From Curvibacter sp. AEP1-3 (GTDB lineage: Bacteria; Pseudomonadota; Gammaproteobacteria; Burkholderiales; Burkholderiaceae_C): a DNA stretch of 64,000 bases. A program made the position numbers and the translations under genes. The notes under the pieces are model-generated. The model was not told the DNA's origin. It was given only the letters and a program-made list of their open reading frames with translations, and searched no databases. Below are positions 56,326 through 64,000 of this stretch, in pieces. Location of the stretch: contig NZ_CP015698.1 in NCBI RefSeq assembly GCF_002163715.1, positions 434,001 to 498,000 on the forward strand, given 5' to 3'. Positions within the stretch are counted from its first letter, which is position 1. The number at the start of each line of letters is the position of its first letter.

Positions 56326-57954
56326 TCAGGTATTGGGCAACTTGTAGTCGCGCAATAGTTCACGCAACTTGGTCTTCTGCATCTTGCCCGTGCCCCCCAA
56401 AGGAATGGCTTCGACGAAAACCACGTCGTCCGGCACCTGCCATTTGGCGGTCTTGCCGTCGTAAAAAGCAATCAACTCATCACGGGTGACCTCACTGCCC
56501 GGCTTTTTAACCACCGCAATGATGGGACGCTCGTCCCACTTGGGGTGCTTCATGCCAATGCAGGCGGCCATGGCCACTGCAGGGTGAGCCATGGCAATGT
56601 TTTCGACATCAATGGAGCTGATCCACTCACCGCCGGACTTGATCACGTCCTTGCTCCGGTCAGTGATCTGCATGAACCCATCGGGGTCGATCGTGGCAAC
56701 GTCACCGGTGGGGAACCAACCATCCACCAGCGGCGAGCCGCCCTCGCCTTTGAAGTACTCGCTGATGACCCAGGGCCCCTTGACCAGCAAGTCCCCATAG
56801 GCTTTGCCGTCCCAGGGCAACTCGGCGCCCTCGCCGTCCACAATCTTCATGTCCACGCCGTAAATGCCACGGCCTTGCTTGAGGCGGACCTTCATCTTGT
56901 CTGCGGGGTCGAGGGTCAGGTGCTTGTTCTTCAAGGTACATACCGTACCCAGCGGCGACATCTCGGTCATACCCCAGGCATGGAGCACCTCGACACCGTA
57001 GACATCATTGAAGGCGGTGATCATGGCCGGCGGGCAGGCAGAGCCACCAATCACCGTGCGCTTCAGGGTCGAGAAACGCAGGTTGCCCGCCTGCATGTGG
57101 CCCAACATCATCTGCCACACCGTGGGCACACCCGCGGCGAAGCTGACCTTCTCAGACTCAATCAACTCAAAAATGGATTTCCCGTCCATTGCCGGACCGG
57201 GGAACACCAGCTTGGCGCCAGTCATGGCAGCGGAATACGGTAGCCCCCAGGCGTTGACATGAAACATGGGTACCACAGGCAACACGGCGTCGCGTGCGCT
57301 CATGTTGAGTGCATCGGGCAACGCACCTGAGAAAGCGTGCAGGATGGTGGAGCGGTGGCTATACAGCGCAGCTTTGGGGTTGCCGGTAGTGCCGCTGGTG
57401 TAGCACATGCTGGAGGCGGAGTTCTCGTCAAACTCGGGCCAAGTGTAGGTAGAGGGCTGTTGGGCGATCCAAGCCTCGTAGCTTTGCAGACCGGGAATAC
57501 CGGAGTCTGCAGGCAGCTTCTCCGCATCGCAGAGCGCAATGAAATGCTTGATGGTGGTGCAGCGGCTATGCACAGCCTGCACGATGGGCAGGAAGCTCAA
57601 GTCAAAGCACAGCACCTGGTCTTCGGCGTGGTTGGCAATCCAGACGATCTGGTCCGGGTGCAAGCGCGGGTTCAGAGTGTGCAGCACACGACCCGACCCG
57701 CTCACCCCGAAATAGAGCTCCAAGTGGCGGTATCCGTTCCAGGCCAGGGTGGCCACGCGGTCGCTGAAAGCGAGGTTCAGACCATCGAGGGCATTGGCGA
57801 CCTTGCGAGAACGGGCGGCGACCTCGCGGTAATTCGTGCGGTGTATATCGCCTTCGACCCTTCGCGATACCACTTCGCCCTCGCCGTGGTGGCGCTCGGC
57901 AAAGTCAATCAAGGTGGAGATCAGCAACTGCTGGCTTTGCATCAGACCTAACAT
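56326..57954 (-). CDS. medium/long-chain acyl-CoA ligase (AMP-binding)
   Basis: A 542-aa ANL-superfamily enzyme that activates a carboxylic acid to its CoA ester using [23 protein letters not shown] (P-loop), [23 protein letters not shown] and the C-terminal [10 protein letters not shown] catalytic Lys region are visible. The opening [23 protein letters not shown] resembles proteins annotated as fatty-acid or 3-methylthiopropionate-CoA ligases. Start ATG at 57954 has GAGGTGA upstream. It leads the leftward beta-oxidation set. Confidence 0.88.
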   Translation of the reverse strand: MLGLMQSQQLLISTLIDFAERHHGEGEVVSRRVEGDIHRTNYREVAARSRKVANALDGLNLAFSDRVATLAWNGYRHLELYFGVSGSGRVLHTLNPRLHPDQIVWIANHAEDQVLCFDLSFLPIVQAVHSRCTTIKHFIALCDAEKLPADSGIPGLQSYEAWIAQQPSTYTWPEFDENSASSMCYTSGTTGNPKAALYSHRSTILHAFSGALPDALNMSARDAVLPVVPMFHVNAWGLPYSAAMTGAKLVFPGPAMDGKSIFELIESEKVSFAAGVPTVWQMMLGHMQAGNLRFSTLKRTVIGGSACPPAMITAFNDVYGVEVLHAWGMTEMSPLGTVCTLKNKHLTLDPADKMKVRLKQGRGIYGVDMKIVDGEGAELPWDGKAYGDLLVKGPWVISEYFKGEGGSPLVDGWFPTGDVATIDPDGFMQITDRSKDVIKSGGEWISSIDVENIAMAHPAVAMAACIGMKHPKWDERPIIAVVKKPGSEVTRDELIAFYDGKTAKWQVPDDVVFVEAIPLGGTGKMQKTKLRELLRDYKLPNT

Positions 57955-58073
57955 CAAGTCACCTCTATCTAAGTTTTATGGGGATCACACCAACGCTGGA
58001 AACATGCGCTTGCAACTCCGGCGACACACATAGTACTGCGCGCAAGTCCCCTTGGAGACGCTGAATTAGTCAT

Positions 58074-59576
58074 ATGCGGGACAATTCACTTATGCCCCAT
58101 TTGCCACCCGCGCCAGAGCCGCTAGACCTCCCCCTTTCATGGAATAACCGCTTCGCGGGCCTCGGTGAAACGTTCTGCGCGTCCCTGCAACCCACGCCCC
58201 TGCCTGCCCCTTACTGGGTGGGCACCAGCACATCAGCTGCTCGCTGGGCAGGGCTGGATGTAAGCCTTCTGGACAACCCCGACGTGTTGCAAGCCCTTAC
58301 GGGCAACCGGCTTCTCAAGGGCAGTGAGCCACTGGCCAGCGTGTACAGCGGTCATCAGTTTGGACAATGGGCCGGGCAACTGGGTGATGGCCGTGCCATC
58401 CTGTTGGGGGAACTGAATGGCTTGGAGGTGCAGCTCAAGGGCGCCGGGCTGACACCGTTTTCCCGCATGGGCGATGGCCGGGCGGTATTGCGCAGCAGCA
58501 TCCGCGAGTTTTTGGCCAGCGAAGCCATGCACGGTCTGGGCATTCCTACATCCCGCGCGCTGTGCGTGACCGGGTCGGATGCTCCGGTGCGGCGCGAGAC
58601 GATTGAGACTGCGGCGGTAGTCACGCGCCTGGCCCCCAGCTTCATCCGCTTCGGGCATTTTGAGCACTTCTGTCACCACGGGATGCCAGGCGAGTTGAAA
58701 ATCCTGGCCGACTTTGTGATCGACCACTATTACCCTGACTGCCGCACAGACGCACGCTGGAACGGCAACCCCTACGTCTCGCTTTTGGCCGCCGTGACGG
58801 AGCGCACCGCCCACATGGTGGCGCACTGGCAAGCGGTGGGCTTTTGCCATGGGGTGATGAACACCGACAACATGAGCATTCTGGGCCTGACCATCGATTA
58901 CGGCCCCTTCCAGTTCATGGATGCCTACGACCCCGGTCATATCTGCAACCACTCTGACTCGGGCGGCCGCTACGCCTTCTACAAGCAGCCGAATGTGGCC
59001 TACTGGAATCTGTTTTGCCTGGGCCAGGCCATGATGCCCTTGATTGACGAGCAGGAGCATGCGATTGCCGCACTGGAGACGTTCAAGGACATCTATCCCC
59101 GTGCATTTGCCGGGCGTATGGCCGCCAAACTGGGGTTCAGCGAAGTGCAAGAGGCGCACAAGCCGGTCATCGAGGGCATCCTGAAGCTGCTGGCCGCTGA
59201 CAAAGTGGACTTCACCATCTTCTGGCGCCGCCTGAGCCACTGGGTGCGGGATGAAGCCTCGGCAGGCAATTCAGTGCGCGACCTCTTCCTGGACAGGGCC
59301 GGTTTTGATGCCTGGTTGCTATGATATTCAGAGCTGCTCGCGCATATCTCACGAGCGCCAGCAGCAGATTTGATGCTCAAATCGAACCCGAAGTATGTGC
59401 TGCGCAACCACTTGGGCGAGCAAGCTATTCAAGCGGCGCGGCAAAAAGATTTCAGCATGGTGGCTGATTTGCTGAAAGTTCTGGAGGCGCCCTACGACGA
59501 ACACATGGAGTTCGATGCGTGGGCAGGCTTTCCCCCGGACTGGGCCGCGCAAATCTCCATCAGCTGCAGTTCCTGA
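58074..59576 (+). pseudogene. selO: selO, protein adenylyltransferase, interrupted by an in-frame TGA
   Basis: A pseudokinase-fold AMPylator of about 500 codons. The first 416 codons contain the SelO marks [88 protein letters not shown] at 59322-59324 stops them. The same frame continues for 83 codons to the normal C-terminus ([19 protein letters not shown]...[14 protein letters not shown]). The stop is the fifth to seventh base of a dispersed repeat copy. Cys, not Sec, stands at the position used by Sec in animal SelO, so the TGA is not recoded there. A truncated product is possible. Alternative start ATG at 58092. Confidence 0.75.
59318..59366 (+). repeat. 49-bp dispersed repeat, copy 3 (inside selO, out of phase)
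   Basis: GCTATGATATTCAGAGCTGC, then TCGCGCATAT, CTCACGAGCGCC and AGCAGCA. It is close to copies 1 and 4. Its first base is at the third codon position of selO, unlike the two in-phase copies, and this phase contains TGA. Confidence 0.7.
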
Positions 59577-59618
59577 ACTTTCAGGGCTGCTGTGCAATCA
59601 CCTATTGAAGGAGTTCCC

Positions 59619-60026
59619 ATGACATTCCCCATCCAGAAAACCGACGCCGAATGGAAAGCCTTGTTGGCCGAAAAAGGTGCCGAACCGGTCGCTTACCAAG
59701 TGACGCGCCACGCTGCCACCGAGCGCCCTTTCACCGGCAAGTTTGAGGCCCACTGGGCCGATGGCAGCTACCACTGCATGTGCTGTAGTGCCAAGCTGTT
59801 TGACTCGAACACCAAGTTTGACGCCCATTGCGGCTGGCCCAGCTTTTCGCTGGCCATCCCGGGCGCCATTACCGAGATCACCGACCGCAGCCACGGCATG
59901 GTGCGGGTAGAAACGGTGTGCAGACAATGCGGCGCGCATCTGGGCCATGTGTTTCCCGACGGCCCCACCGAGACCGGTTTGCGCTATTGCATGAACTCGG
60001 CCTCGCTACACTTCACGCCAGAATGA
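59619..60026 (+). CDS. msrB: peptide-methionine (R)-S-oxide reductase MsrB
   Basis: A 135-aa repair enzyme reducing Met-R-sulfoxide. Zinc Cys pairs CMCCSAKL and [15 protein letters not shown], the RVETVC segment and the catalytic [11 protein letters not shown] are all present. ATG at 59619 has AAGGAG at ideal spacing. It overlaps yciB by 4 bp. Confidence 0.92.
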   Translation: MTFPIQKTDAEWKALLAEKGAEPVAYQVTRHAATERPFTGKFEAHWADGSYHCMCCSAKLFDSNTKFDAHCGWPSFSLAIPGAITEITDRSHGMVRVETVCRQCGAHLGHVFPDGPTETGLRYCMNSASLHFTPE

Positions 60027-60604
60027 AAACCTTACTCGACTTCATACCCATCCTCCTGTTTTTCGCAGCCTACAAGCTGCACGACTGGTTTGGCATCAGC
60101 AAAGACGAAGCCATCTACTTTGCCACCCCGGTACTGATGGCCGCCACGGTGGCCCAGATGGCGATCATTTACTGGATCGACAAAAAGCTCACCACCATGC
60201 ACAAGATCACCTTGGGCATGATTCTGGTGTTCGGCACTATCACTTTGGTATTGCACGACAAGCGCTTCATCATGTGGAAGCCCACGGTGTTGTACGCGGG
60301 CATGGCCATCGCACTGGCCGTGGCCGTGTGGGGCATGAAGCACAACTTCTTGAAGTCCATGTTGGGCAGCCAGCTGGAACTGCCCGACGCCGTGTGGCAC
60401 AAGCTCAACATCGCCTGGATTGCTTACACCGCTTTCATGGCGATCAGCAACGGCTATGTCGCCGCGTATTTCAGCGAAGACGCATGGGCCAATTTCAAGC
60501 TTTGGGGCTATGTGTTCCCGCTGGCCTTTCTGATCGGACAGGGGCTCTACATTTCGCCTTACTTGAAAGGCGATGACTCCAAGCAGGACCCGCCCACCCC
60601 ATGA
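60023..60604 (+). CDS. yciB: inner-membrane septation protein YciB
   Basis: A 193-aa protein with five hydrophobic helices. [18 protein letters not shown] at the start, [23 protein letters not shown] and the C-terminal [20 protein letters not shown] are family features. YciB (IspA) supports cell-envelope integrity and division. ATG within the msrB stop (ATGA). Confidence 0.9.
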   Translation: MKTLLDFIPILLFFAAYKLHDWFGISKDEAIYFATPVLMAATVAQMAIIYWIDKKLTTMHKITLGMILVFGTITLVLHDKRFIMWKPTVLYAGMAIALAVAVWGMKHNFLKSMLGSQLELPDAVWHKLNIAWIAYTAFMAISNGYVAAYFSEDAWANFKLWGYVFPLAFLIGQGLYISPYLKGDDSKQDPPTP

Positions 60605-60897
60605 GCGCCAACGTACCCACCGCCGCCAACCTCGAGCAACGGCTGCGCGAACGTTTGCAACCTGTAACACTTCAGGTGATCGACGAAAGCTACCAGCACG
60701 CAGGCCACGTCGGGGCCAATGACAGCGGGGTTGGAACCCATTTCCGGGTGAAGATTGCTTCACCTTTATTTACCGGTGTGAGCCGCGTAGCAAGGCATCG
60801 CCTTGTGTATGATTCGTTGCAAGATTTCATTGATCAGGGCCTGCACGCCTTGGCCATTGAGGCCGAAGCCTCGCCCTCTGGCAACACTCAGATTTAA
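60601..60897 (+). CDS. BolA family protein
   Basis: A 98-aa protein: [25 protein letters not shown]...[43 protein letters not shown] is the full BolA fold with the conserved His region. BolA proteins work with monothiol glutaredoxins in Fe-S handling or regulate transcription. Overlaps yciB by 4 bp. Confidence 0.9.
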   Translation: MSANVPTAANLEQRLRERLQPVTLQVIDESYQHAGHVGANDSGVGTHFRVKIASPLFTGVSRVARHRLVYDSLQDFIDQGLHALAIEAEASPSGNTQI

Positions 60898-60918
60898 AGC
60901 ATTCCTGAAGGAAACGGT

Positions 60919-61701
60919 ATGAAGAAGTACATTTTGTCCGCCATGGCTGCAGCCAGCCTGATGGTGGTCGCCTCCTCCGCCATGGCGCAAAACGTCGCCA
61001 TCGTGAACGGCAAGGCAGTTCCCAAGACACGCATCGATGCCTTGGCCCAGCAAGTGGCCCGTTCCGGCCGCCCTGTGACCCCTGAAATGCAGGGCCAGTT
61101 GCGGGAAGAAGTGATTGCCCGCGAAATCTTTGTTCAGGAAGCCCAGGCCCGCGGCTTGGACGCCAGCGACGAATACAAGAACCAGCTGGAGCTGACCAAG
61201 CAGTCCATCCTGATCCGTGAATTGTTCGGCGACTTCCAGAAGAAGAACCCCGTCACTGACGAAGAGACCAAGGCAGAGTACGACAAATTCGCGTCTGCCA
61301 ACGCCGGCAAGGAATACCGCGCACGCCACATTCTGGTAGAAAAAGAAGACCAGGCCAAAGCCCTGATTGCCCAGCTCAAAAAAGGCGCCAAGTTTGAAGA
61401 TCTGGCCAAAAAGAACTCCAAGGACCCGGGCTCCGGCGCCAATGGTGGTGACCTGGATTGGGCCAATGCCAGCAGCTACGTGAAAGAGTTCTCTGACGCG
61501 CTGACCGGCTTGTCCAAGGGCAAGATGACAGACGCCCCTGTCAAAACCCAGTTCGGTTACCACATCATCCGTTTGGAAGACGTGCGTGAAGCCCAGCTGC
61601 CCAAGTACGAAGACGTGAAGCCCCAGATCGCCCAACAGCTGCAGCAGCAAAAGCTGGCCAAGTTCCAGGAAGACCTGCGCGCCAAAGCCAAGGTCGAATA
61701 A
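60919..61701 (+). CDS. periplasmic peptidyl-prolyl isomerase (PpiC/SurA type)
   Basis: A 260-aa protein. Signal peptide (MKKYILSAMAAASLMVVASSAMA), helical N-domain (QVARSGRPVTPEMQGQLREEVIAREIFVQEA), and parvulin domain at residues about 132-225 (YRARHILVEKEDQAKALIAQLKKGAKFEDLAKKNSKDPGS...FGYHIIRLEDVRE). It assists folding of outer-membrane proteins. AAGGAAA precedes the ATG; a terminator follows. Confidence 0.9.
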   Translation: MKKYILSAMAAASLMVVASSAMAQNVAIVNGKAVPKTRIDALAQQVARSGRPVTPEMQGQLREEVIAREIFVQEAQARGLDASDEYKNQLELTKQSILIRELFGDFQKKNPVTDEETKAEYDKFASANAGKEYRARHILVEKEDQAKALIAQLKKGAKFEDLAKKNSKDPGSGANGGDLDWANASSYVKEFSDALTGLSKGKMTDAPVKTQFGYHIIRLEDVREAQLPKYEDVKPQIAQQLQQQKLAKFQEDLRAKAKVE

Positions 61702-61725
61702 GTCCGGAACTCCGGTTCACCCAAT

Positions 61726-61748
61726 AAAGCGGCTCAGGCCGCTTTTTT
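61726..61748. terminator. intrinsic terminator after the ppiC-like gene
   Basis: AGCGGC (61728-61733), loop TCAG, GCCGCT (61738-61743), TTTTTT. The minus-strand gene at 61754 ends just right of it. Confidence 0.8.
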
Positions 61749-61753
61749 GTTGC

Positions 61754-62500
61754 CTAAAACCCAAAGCCGGCCAGCCACAAGAGGCCCAGCATCACCGGCT
61801 GGTGAAGCAAGTAGTAGCTCAGGCTGTAGCGGCCCAAGCGGGCCAATGCCCTATGGGCTCTGGTGCAGGGCGTTTTGGGGGACAGATTGGGGGATCGGTT
61901 CAGCAGCAACTGCATGCCCGCAAATCCCAGCAACATCACGCCCAGCCAAGGGAACAAGGGCACATAGTCTTCAGTGATGGGCAAGCGAGTAATCAAACCC
62001 AGCCAATTCAGCCCGCGCGCATCAAAATCCAAGCCGAACAAGCTGCTGGCGCCCGTGGATAATGCGCGACCAGCTATCAAATGCGTAGCAATAACCAGCC
62101 CCCCGGCGCCTGCACACCACACACCCAACGGTGCCATCAGGCGCACGAGCAGCAGCATGACGGCCATGCCGTGCAGCACCCCGAAATAGATGTAGCTGCT
62201 GGGAAACATGAACCATGAGCCCAGCGATACCAGTCCGGCCGCACCCGCAATCTGCAGCCATCGCCGACCGAACTGGCGCCAGCTTTGGCCTTGGCGTTGT
62301 GCAATAGCCTGCCCTGCCCCGGCGCATAACAGGAAAAGGCTCAAGATGCAGGTGCGCTGCCAGGTCCAAAGCGGGTCGCGGTAAAAATCCTGCTGGATGA
62401 CTCGGGCGTTGTTCAGGTCGAAGCAGAAATGAAAAAACGTCATCCACACCATGGCGAAACCACGGATCGCGTCCAGATTCTCAAAGCGGCGAACTGTCAT
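61754..62500 (-). CDS. HGSNAT-like membrane acyltransferase (DUF1624)
   Basis: A 248-aa integral membrane protein with about seven helices. RFENLDAIRGFAMVWMTFFHFCFDLN contains the family catalytic His; YIYFGVLHGMAVMLLLV and LFPWLGVMLLGFA follow. It probably transfers acyl groups across the membrane; the substrate is unknown. Residues about 138-154 (ATHLIAGRALSTGASSL) are encoded by repeat copy 4. Confidence 0.85.
   Translation of the reverse strand: MTVRRFENLDAIRGFAMVWMTFFHFCFDLNNARVIQQDFYRDPLWTWQRTCILSLFLLCAGAGQAIAQRQGQSWRQFGRRWLQIAGAAGLVSLGSWFMFPSSYIYFGVLHGMAVMLLLVRLMAPLGVWCAGAGGLVIATHLIAGRALSTGASSLFGLDFDARGLNWLGLITRLPITEDYVPLFPWLGVMLLGFAGMQLLLNRSPNLSPKTPCTRAHRALARLGRYSLSYYLLHQPVMLGLLWLAGFGF
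62041..62089 (-). repeat. 49-bp dispersed repeat, copy 4 (inside the HGSNAT-like gene, in frame)
   Basis: On the minus strand it begins GCTACGCATTTGATAGCTGG at 62089 and ends GGGCGCCAGCAGCT. First base on codon position 1, exactly as in the GST copy. Confidence 0.75.
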
Positions 62501-62521
62501 GCCGACAGTCTAAACGGCAGC

Positions 62522-63697
62522 TCAGTGCACAACCCGGATGTCTTGCTGGCGCCTGCCCCAACGCAAGATGGTGCTTCCGAGCACAGCCAGAACCACTACC
62601 GGAAGAGCGAGTCCCCATGTGGGCTGCTGAGTCAGAACAAACGCAAAAGTGGGCGGGCCCAAGGTCGCCCCCAGATTACCCATCTGGGCGACAGCCCCGT
62701 TGGCACGCGCTTGTTGTGCCGCATCCTTGTTCAAAAACGGAATCAACGCGAAGGCCGTGCCACCCGCCAAGCCGGAGACACCCATCAGCAACAAAGCAGC
62801 TGCCGTGTAACCCCATTGGGCCGACGCTGCCAAAGCGCAAGCAAAACCCGCCAAGGCCAGCAATGGATACACCCAGCGAAGCAGGCGCATGGGGCTTTGG
62901 CGCCGCGTAAGCCAGCCCGCACCAAAGGTGCCTGCCATACCGGTAAACGGCAACGCTGCAGCGGCCCACTGTTGGCCGGGCGGCAAGGCTTGGGGCAGAA
63001 AGGTCAGCAATGCGACGGCCATGCCGGTGTAGCAAAAGAAGCACAGGCCCGGCAAGGCCGTGGACCACTGGGTGTAGATGCGCACATGGCGCGCCAAGAG
63101 ACTGGTGCGCACGGGATCCGGCAACCGCGCTGCGTCTTCAGGAATTAAGCGCCAGACCCCTGCGCATGCAAGCAAGAAGAGGGCTGCATGCAAGGCAAAC
63201 AGGCCTTGAACGCCATACAGCCCCAGAAAAGAGGGGCCGAAGGCGGCGCACAAGGCAAACGCGGTACCTACAAAGGTGCTCCACAAGCCCATCGCCACCG
63301 AGCGGTGTTGAGGCCCGGCTGCAGCCGCCATCAGCGTGGGGGCAGCGACCACTACGGACAGATGGGAGGCGCCCTCGAGCACACGGGTTGCAAAGAAAGC
63401 AAAAAAGGGCAAATCCAGCGCTTGAAGCGCAGCCAGAACGGCCCCCAGCGACAAACCACCCGCCAGCAGCCGCCGGTACCCGACCTTGGTAGCCAGCAAG
63501 CCCATACTGACACCCAGAGTCAGCCCCACCACCCCGACCATCGACAGTACCCACCCCATCTGTGCGGCGCTCACTCCATAGTGGGTTTGGAGGAGCTGGA
63601 AAGCGAGGGAGATTTTGGCGAACTGCAGGGCCGCCAGAATGCCACAGCCCCACAACAGGAATACGCGCGGCCAATGGGTAGTGGGTAATGTGCTCAT
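62522..63697 (-). CDS. MFS transporter
   Basis: A 391-aa secondary transporter with 12 predicted helices. Family marks are GVVGLTLGVSMGLLATKVGYRRLLAGG (loop 2-3 region) and the second-half repeat FTGMAGTFGAGWLTRRQSPMRLL. The substrate is unknown. The start ATG at 63697 (MSTLPTTHWPRVFLLWGCG) gives a normal N-terminus; in-frame ATGs upstream add residues that look non-coding. Divergent from the U32 peptidase gene. Confidence 0.85.
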   Translation of the reverse strand: MSTLPTTHWPRVFLLWGCGILAALQFAKISLAFQLLQTHYGVSAAQMGWVLSMVGVVGLTLGVSMGLLATKVGYRRLLAGGLSLGAVLAALQALDLPFFAFFATRVLEGASHLSVVVAAPTLMAAAAGPQHRSVAMGLWSTFVGTAFALCAAFGPSFLGLYGVQGLFALHAALFLLACAGVWRLIPEDAARLPDPVRTSLLARHVRIYTQWSTALPGLCFFCYTGMAVALLTFLPQALPPGQQWAAAALPFTGMAGTFGAGWLTRRQSPMRLLRWVYPLLALAGFACALAASAQWGYTAAALLLMGVSGLAGGTAFALIPFLNKDAAQQARANGAVAQMGNLGATLGPPTFAFVLTQQPTWGLALPVVVLAVLGSTILRWGRRQQDIRVVH

Positions 63698-63761
63698 GGG
63701 AGCGGGTGAGTGTAGCCAGCTCTCATCCATAAGCCAGGCACCTGCGGGATAATTCTGCCCC

Positions 63762-64000
63762 ATGTCTTTGCAAGATTTCCAACTCGAATTGCTGGCGCCT
63801 GCCCGCACGGCTGACATCGGTATCGAAGCCGTGAACCACGGTGCCGATGCGGTCTACATCGGCGGCCCCGGCTTCGGGGCCCGCTCCAGCGCCGACAACA
63901 GCGTGGCCGACATCGCGCGGCTGGTGCAGCACGCGCACCGCTACAACAGCCGCATCTTCGTCACCATGAACACCATCCTGCGGGACGACGAGCTGGAGCC
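63762..64000 (+). CDS. U32 family peptidase, 5' part
   Basis: The first 79 codons, cut by the window edge. FQLELLAPARTADIGIEAVNHGADAVYIGGPGFGARSSADNSVADIARLVQHAHRYNSRIFVTMNTI is the TIM-barrel start of U32 proteins (YdcP/TrhP type), which act in tRNA or rRNA hydroxylation rather than as true peptidases. Start: ATG at 63762. Confidence 0.85.
   Translation, partial: MSLQDFQLELLAPARTADIGIEAVNHGADAVYIGGPGFGARSSADNSVADIARLVQHAHRYNSRIFVTMNTILRDDELE

Noticed and set aside
59322..59324. TGA in selO as a selenocysteine codon
   Set aside because: Sec in animal SelO lies three residues from the C-terminus, where this protein has Cys (ISCSS). The TGA is about 80 codons earlier, inside a repeat, and I see no SECIS-like hairpin just downstream.
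1..64000. CRISPR arrays, rRNA or tRNA genes
   Set aside because: No regularly spaced repeats and no tRNA cloverleaf or rRNA sequence were recognised; no scan program could be run.

Overview
The window looks like a chromosomal piece of a betaproteobacterium in the Burkholderiales, most probably Comamonadaceae (Rhodoferax/Acidovorax-like). The evidence is GC-rich coding DNA, typical Comamonadaceae gene neighbourhoods (msrB-yciB-bolA-ppiC; acyl-CoA cluster) and a short dispersed repeat of a kind I associate with that family. The assignment rests on recognising proteins by eye; no search was run.

Layout. (1) 1-1.5 kb: the end of an integron cassette array, with an attI-like boundary and two cassettes (a DUF4304-like protein and an unknown 208-aa protein), each followed by a well-formed attC site. 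(2) 1.6-13.6 kb: chromosomal genes. These are a small basic protein, a histone-deacetylase-like amidohydrolase, a cupredoxin-like periplasmic protein coupled to a membrane GGDEF-EAL protein, and a long minus-strand acyl-CoA metabolism cluster (two acyl-CoA dehydrogenases, two short-chain dehydrogenases, hotdog thioesterase, GST-like and GNAT proteins). (3) About 13.92-51.04 kb: a complete-looking 37-kb Mu/BcepMu-like transposable prophage. (4) 51.0-64 kb: chromosome again, with a minus-strand beta-oxidation set (thiolase, M20 peptidase, FadB-like, acyl-CoA ligase), an interrupted selO, msrB, yciB, a bolA-family gene, a PpiC/SurA-type isomerase, an HGSNAT-like membrane protein, an MFS transporter and the start of a U32 peptidase.

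The prophage has a central switch at 23.8-24.0 kb. The S24-type repressor, a TPR-like membrane protein and a secreted nuclease run leftward. The early genes (Ner-like, DUF3102, DDE transposase, MuB/TniB ATPase, DUF3164, DUF2786, GemA, Mor-like) run rightward. Unusually, the late genes lie on both sides. Holin, transglycosylase, spanins, terminase, portal and F-like head protein form a leftward operon (22.0 to 14.3 kb). Protease/scaffold, capsid, contractile tail, baseplate and fibre genes run rightward (32.5-49.7 kb), followed by a com-Dam methylase module. Four copies of one palindrome (GGTGAA-N4-TTCACC followed by ATGAC) stand in front of the four predicted late transcription units. In the three rightward units the palindrome sits exactly 35-36 bp from the start codon, which predicts activator-dependent promoters and almost leaderless mRNAs. 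The prophage seems to have landed inside a small host membrane-protein gene: its two halves rejoin in frame across a 5-bp AAGGG duplication.

The chromosome carries a 49-bp dispersed repeat in four copies. Two sit inside genes in the same reading phase and are translated as extra peptide. One is intergenic. The fourth lies out of phase in selO and supplies a TGA stop. A separate 96-bp nested palindrome is translated in frame inside the ElaA-like GNAT gene. Together these suggest small palindromic elements that can enter genes without breaking them.
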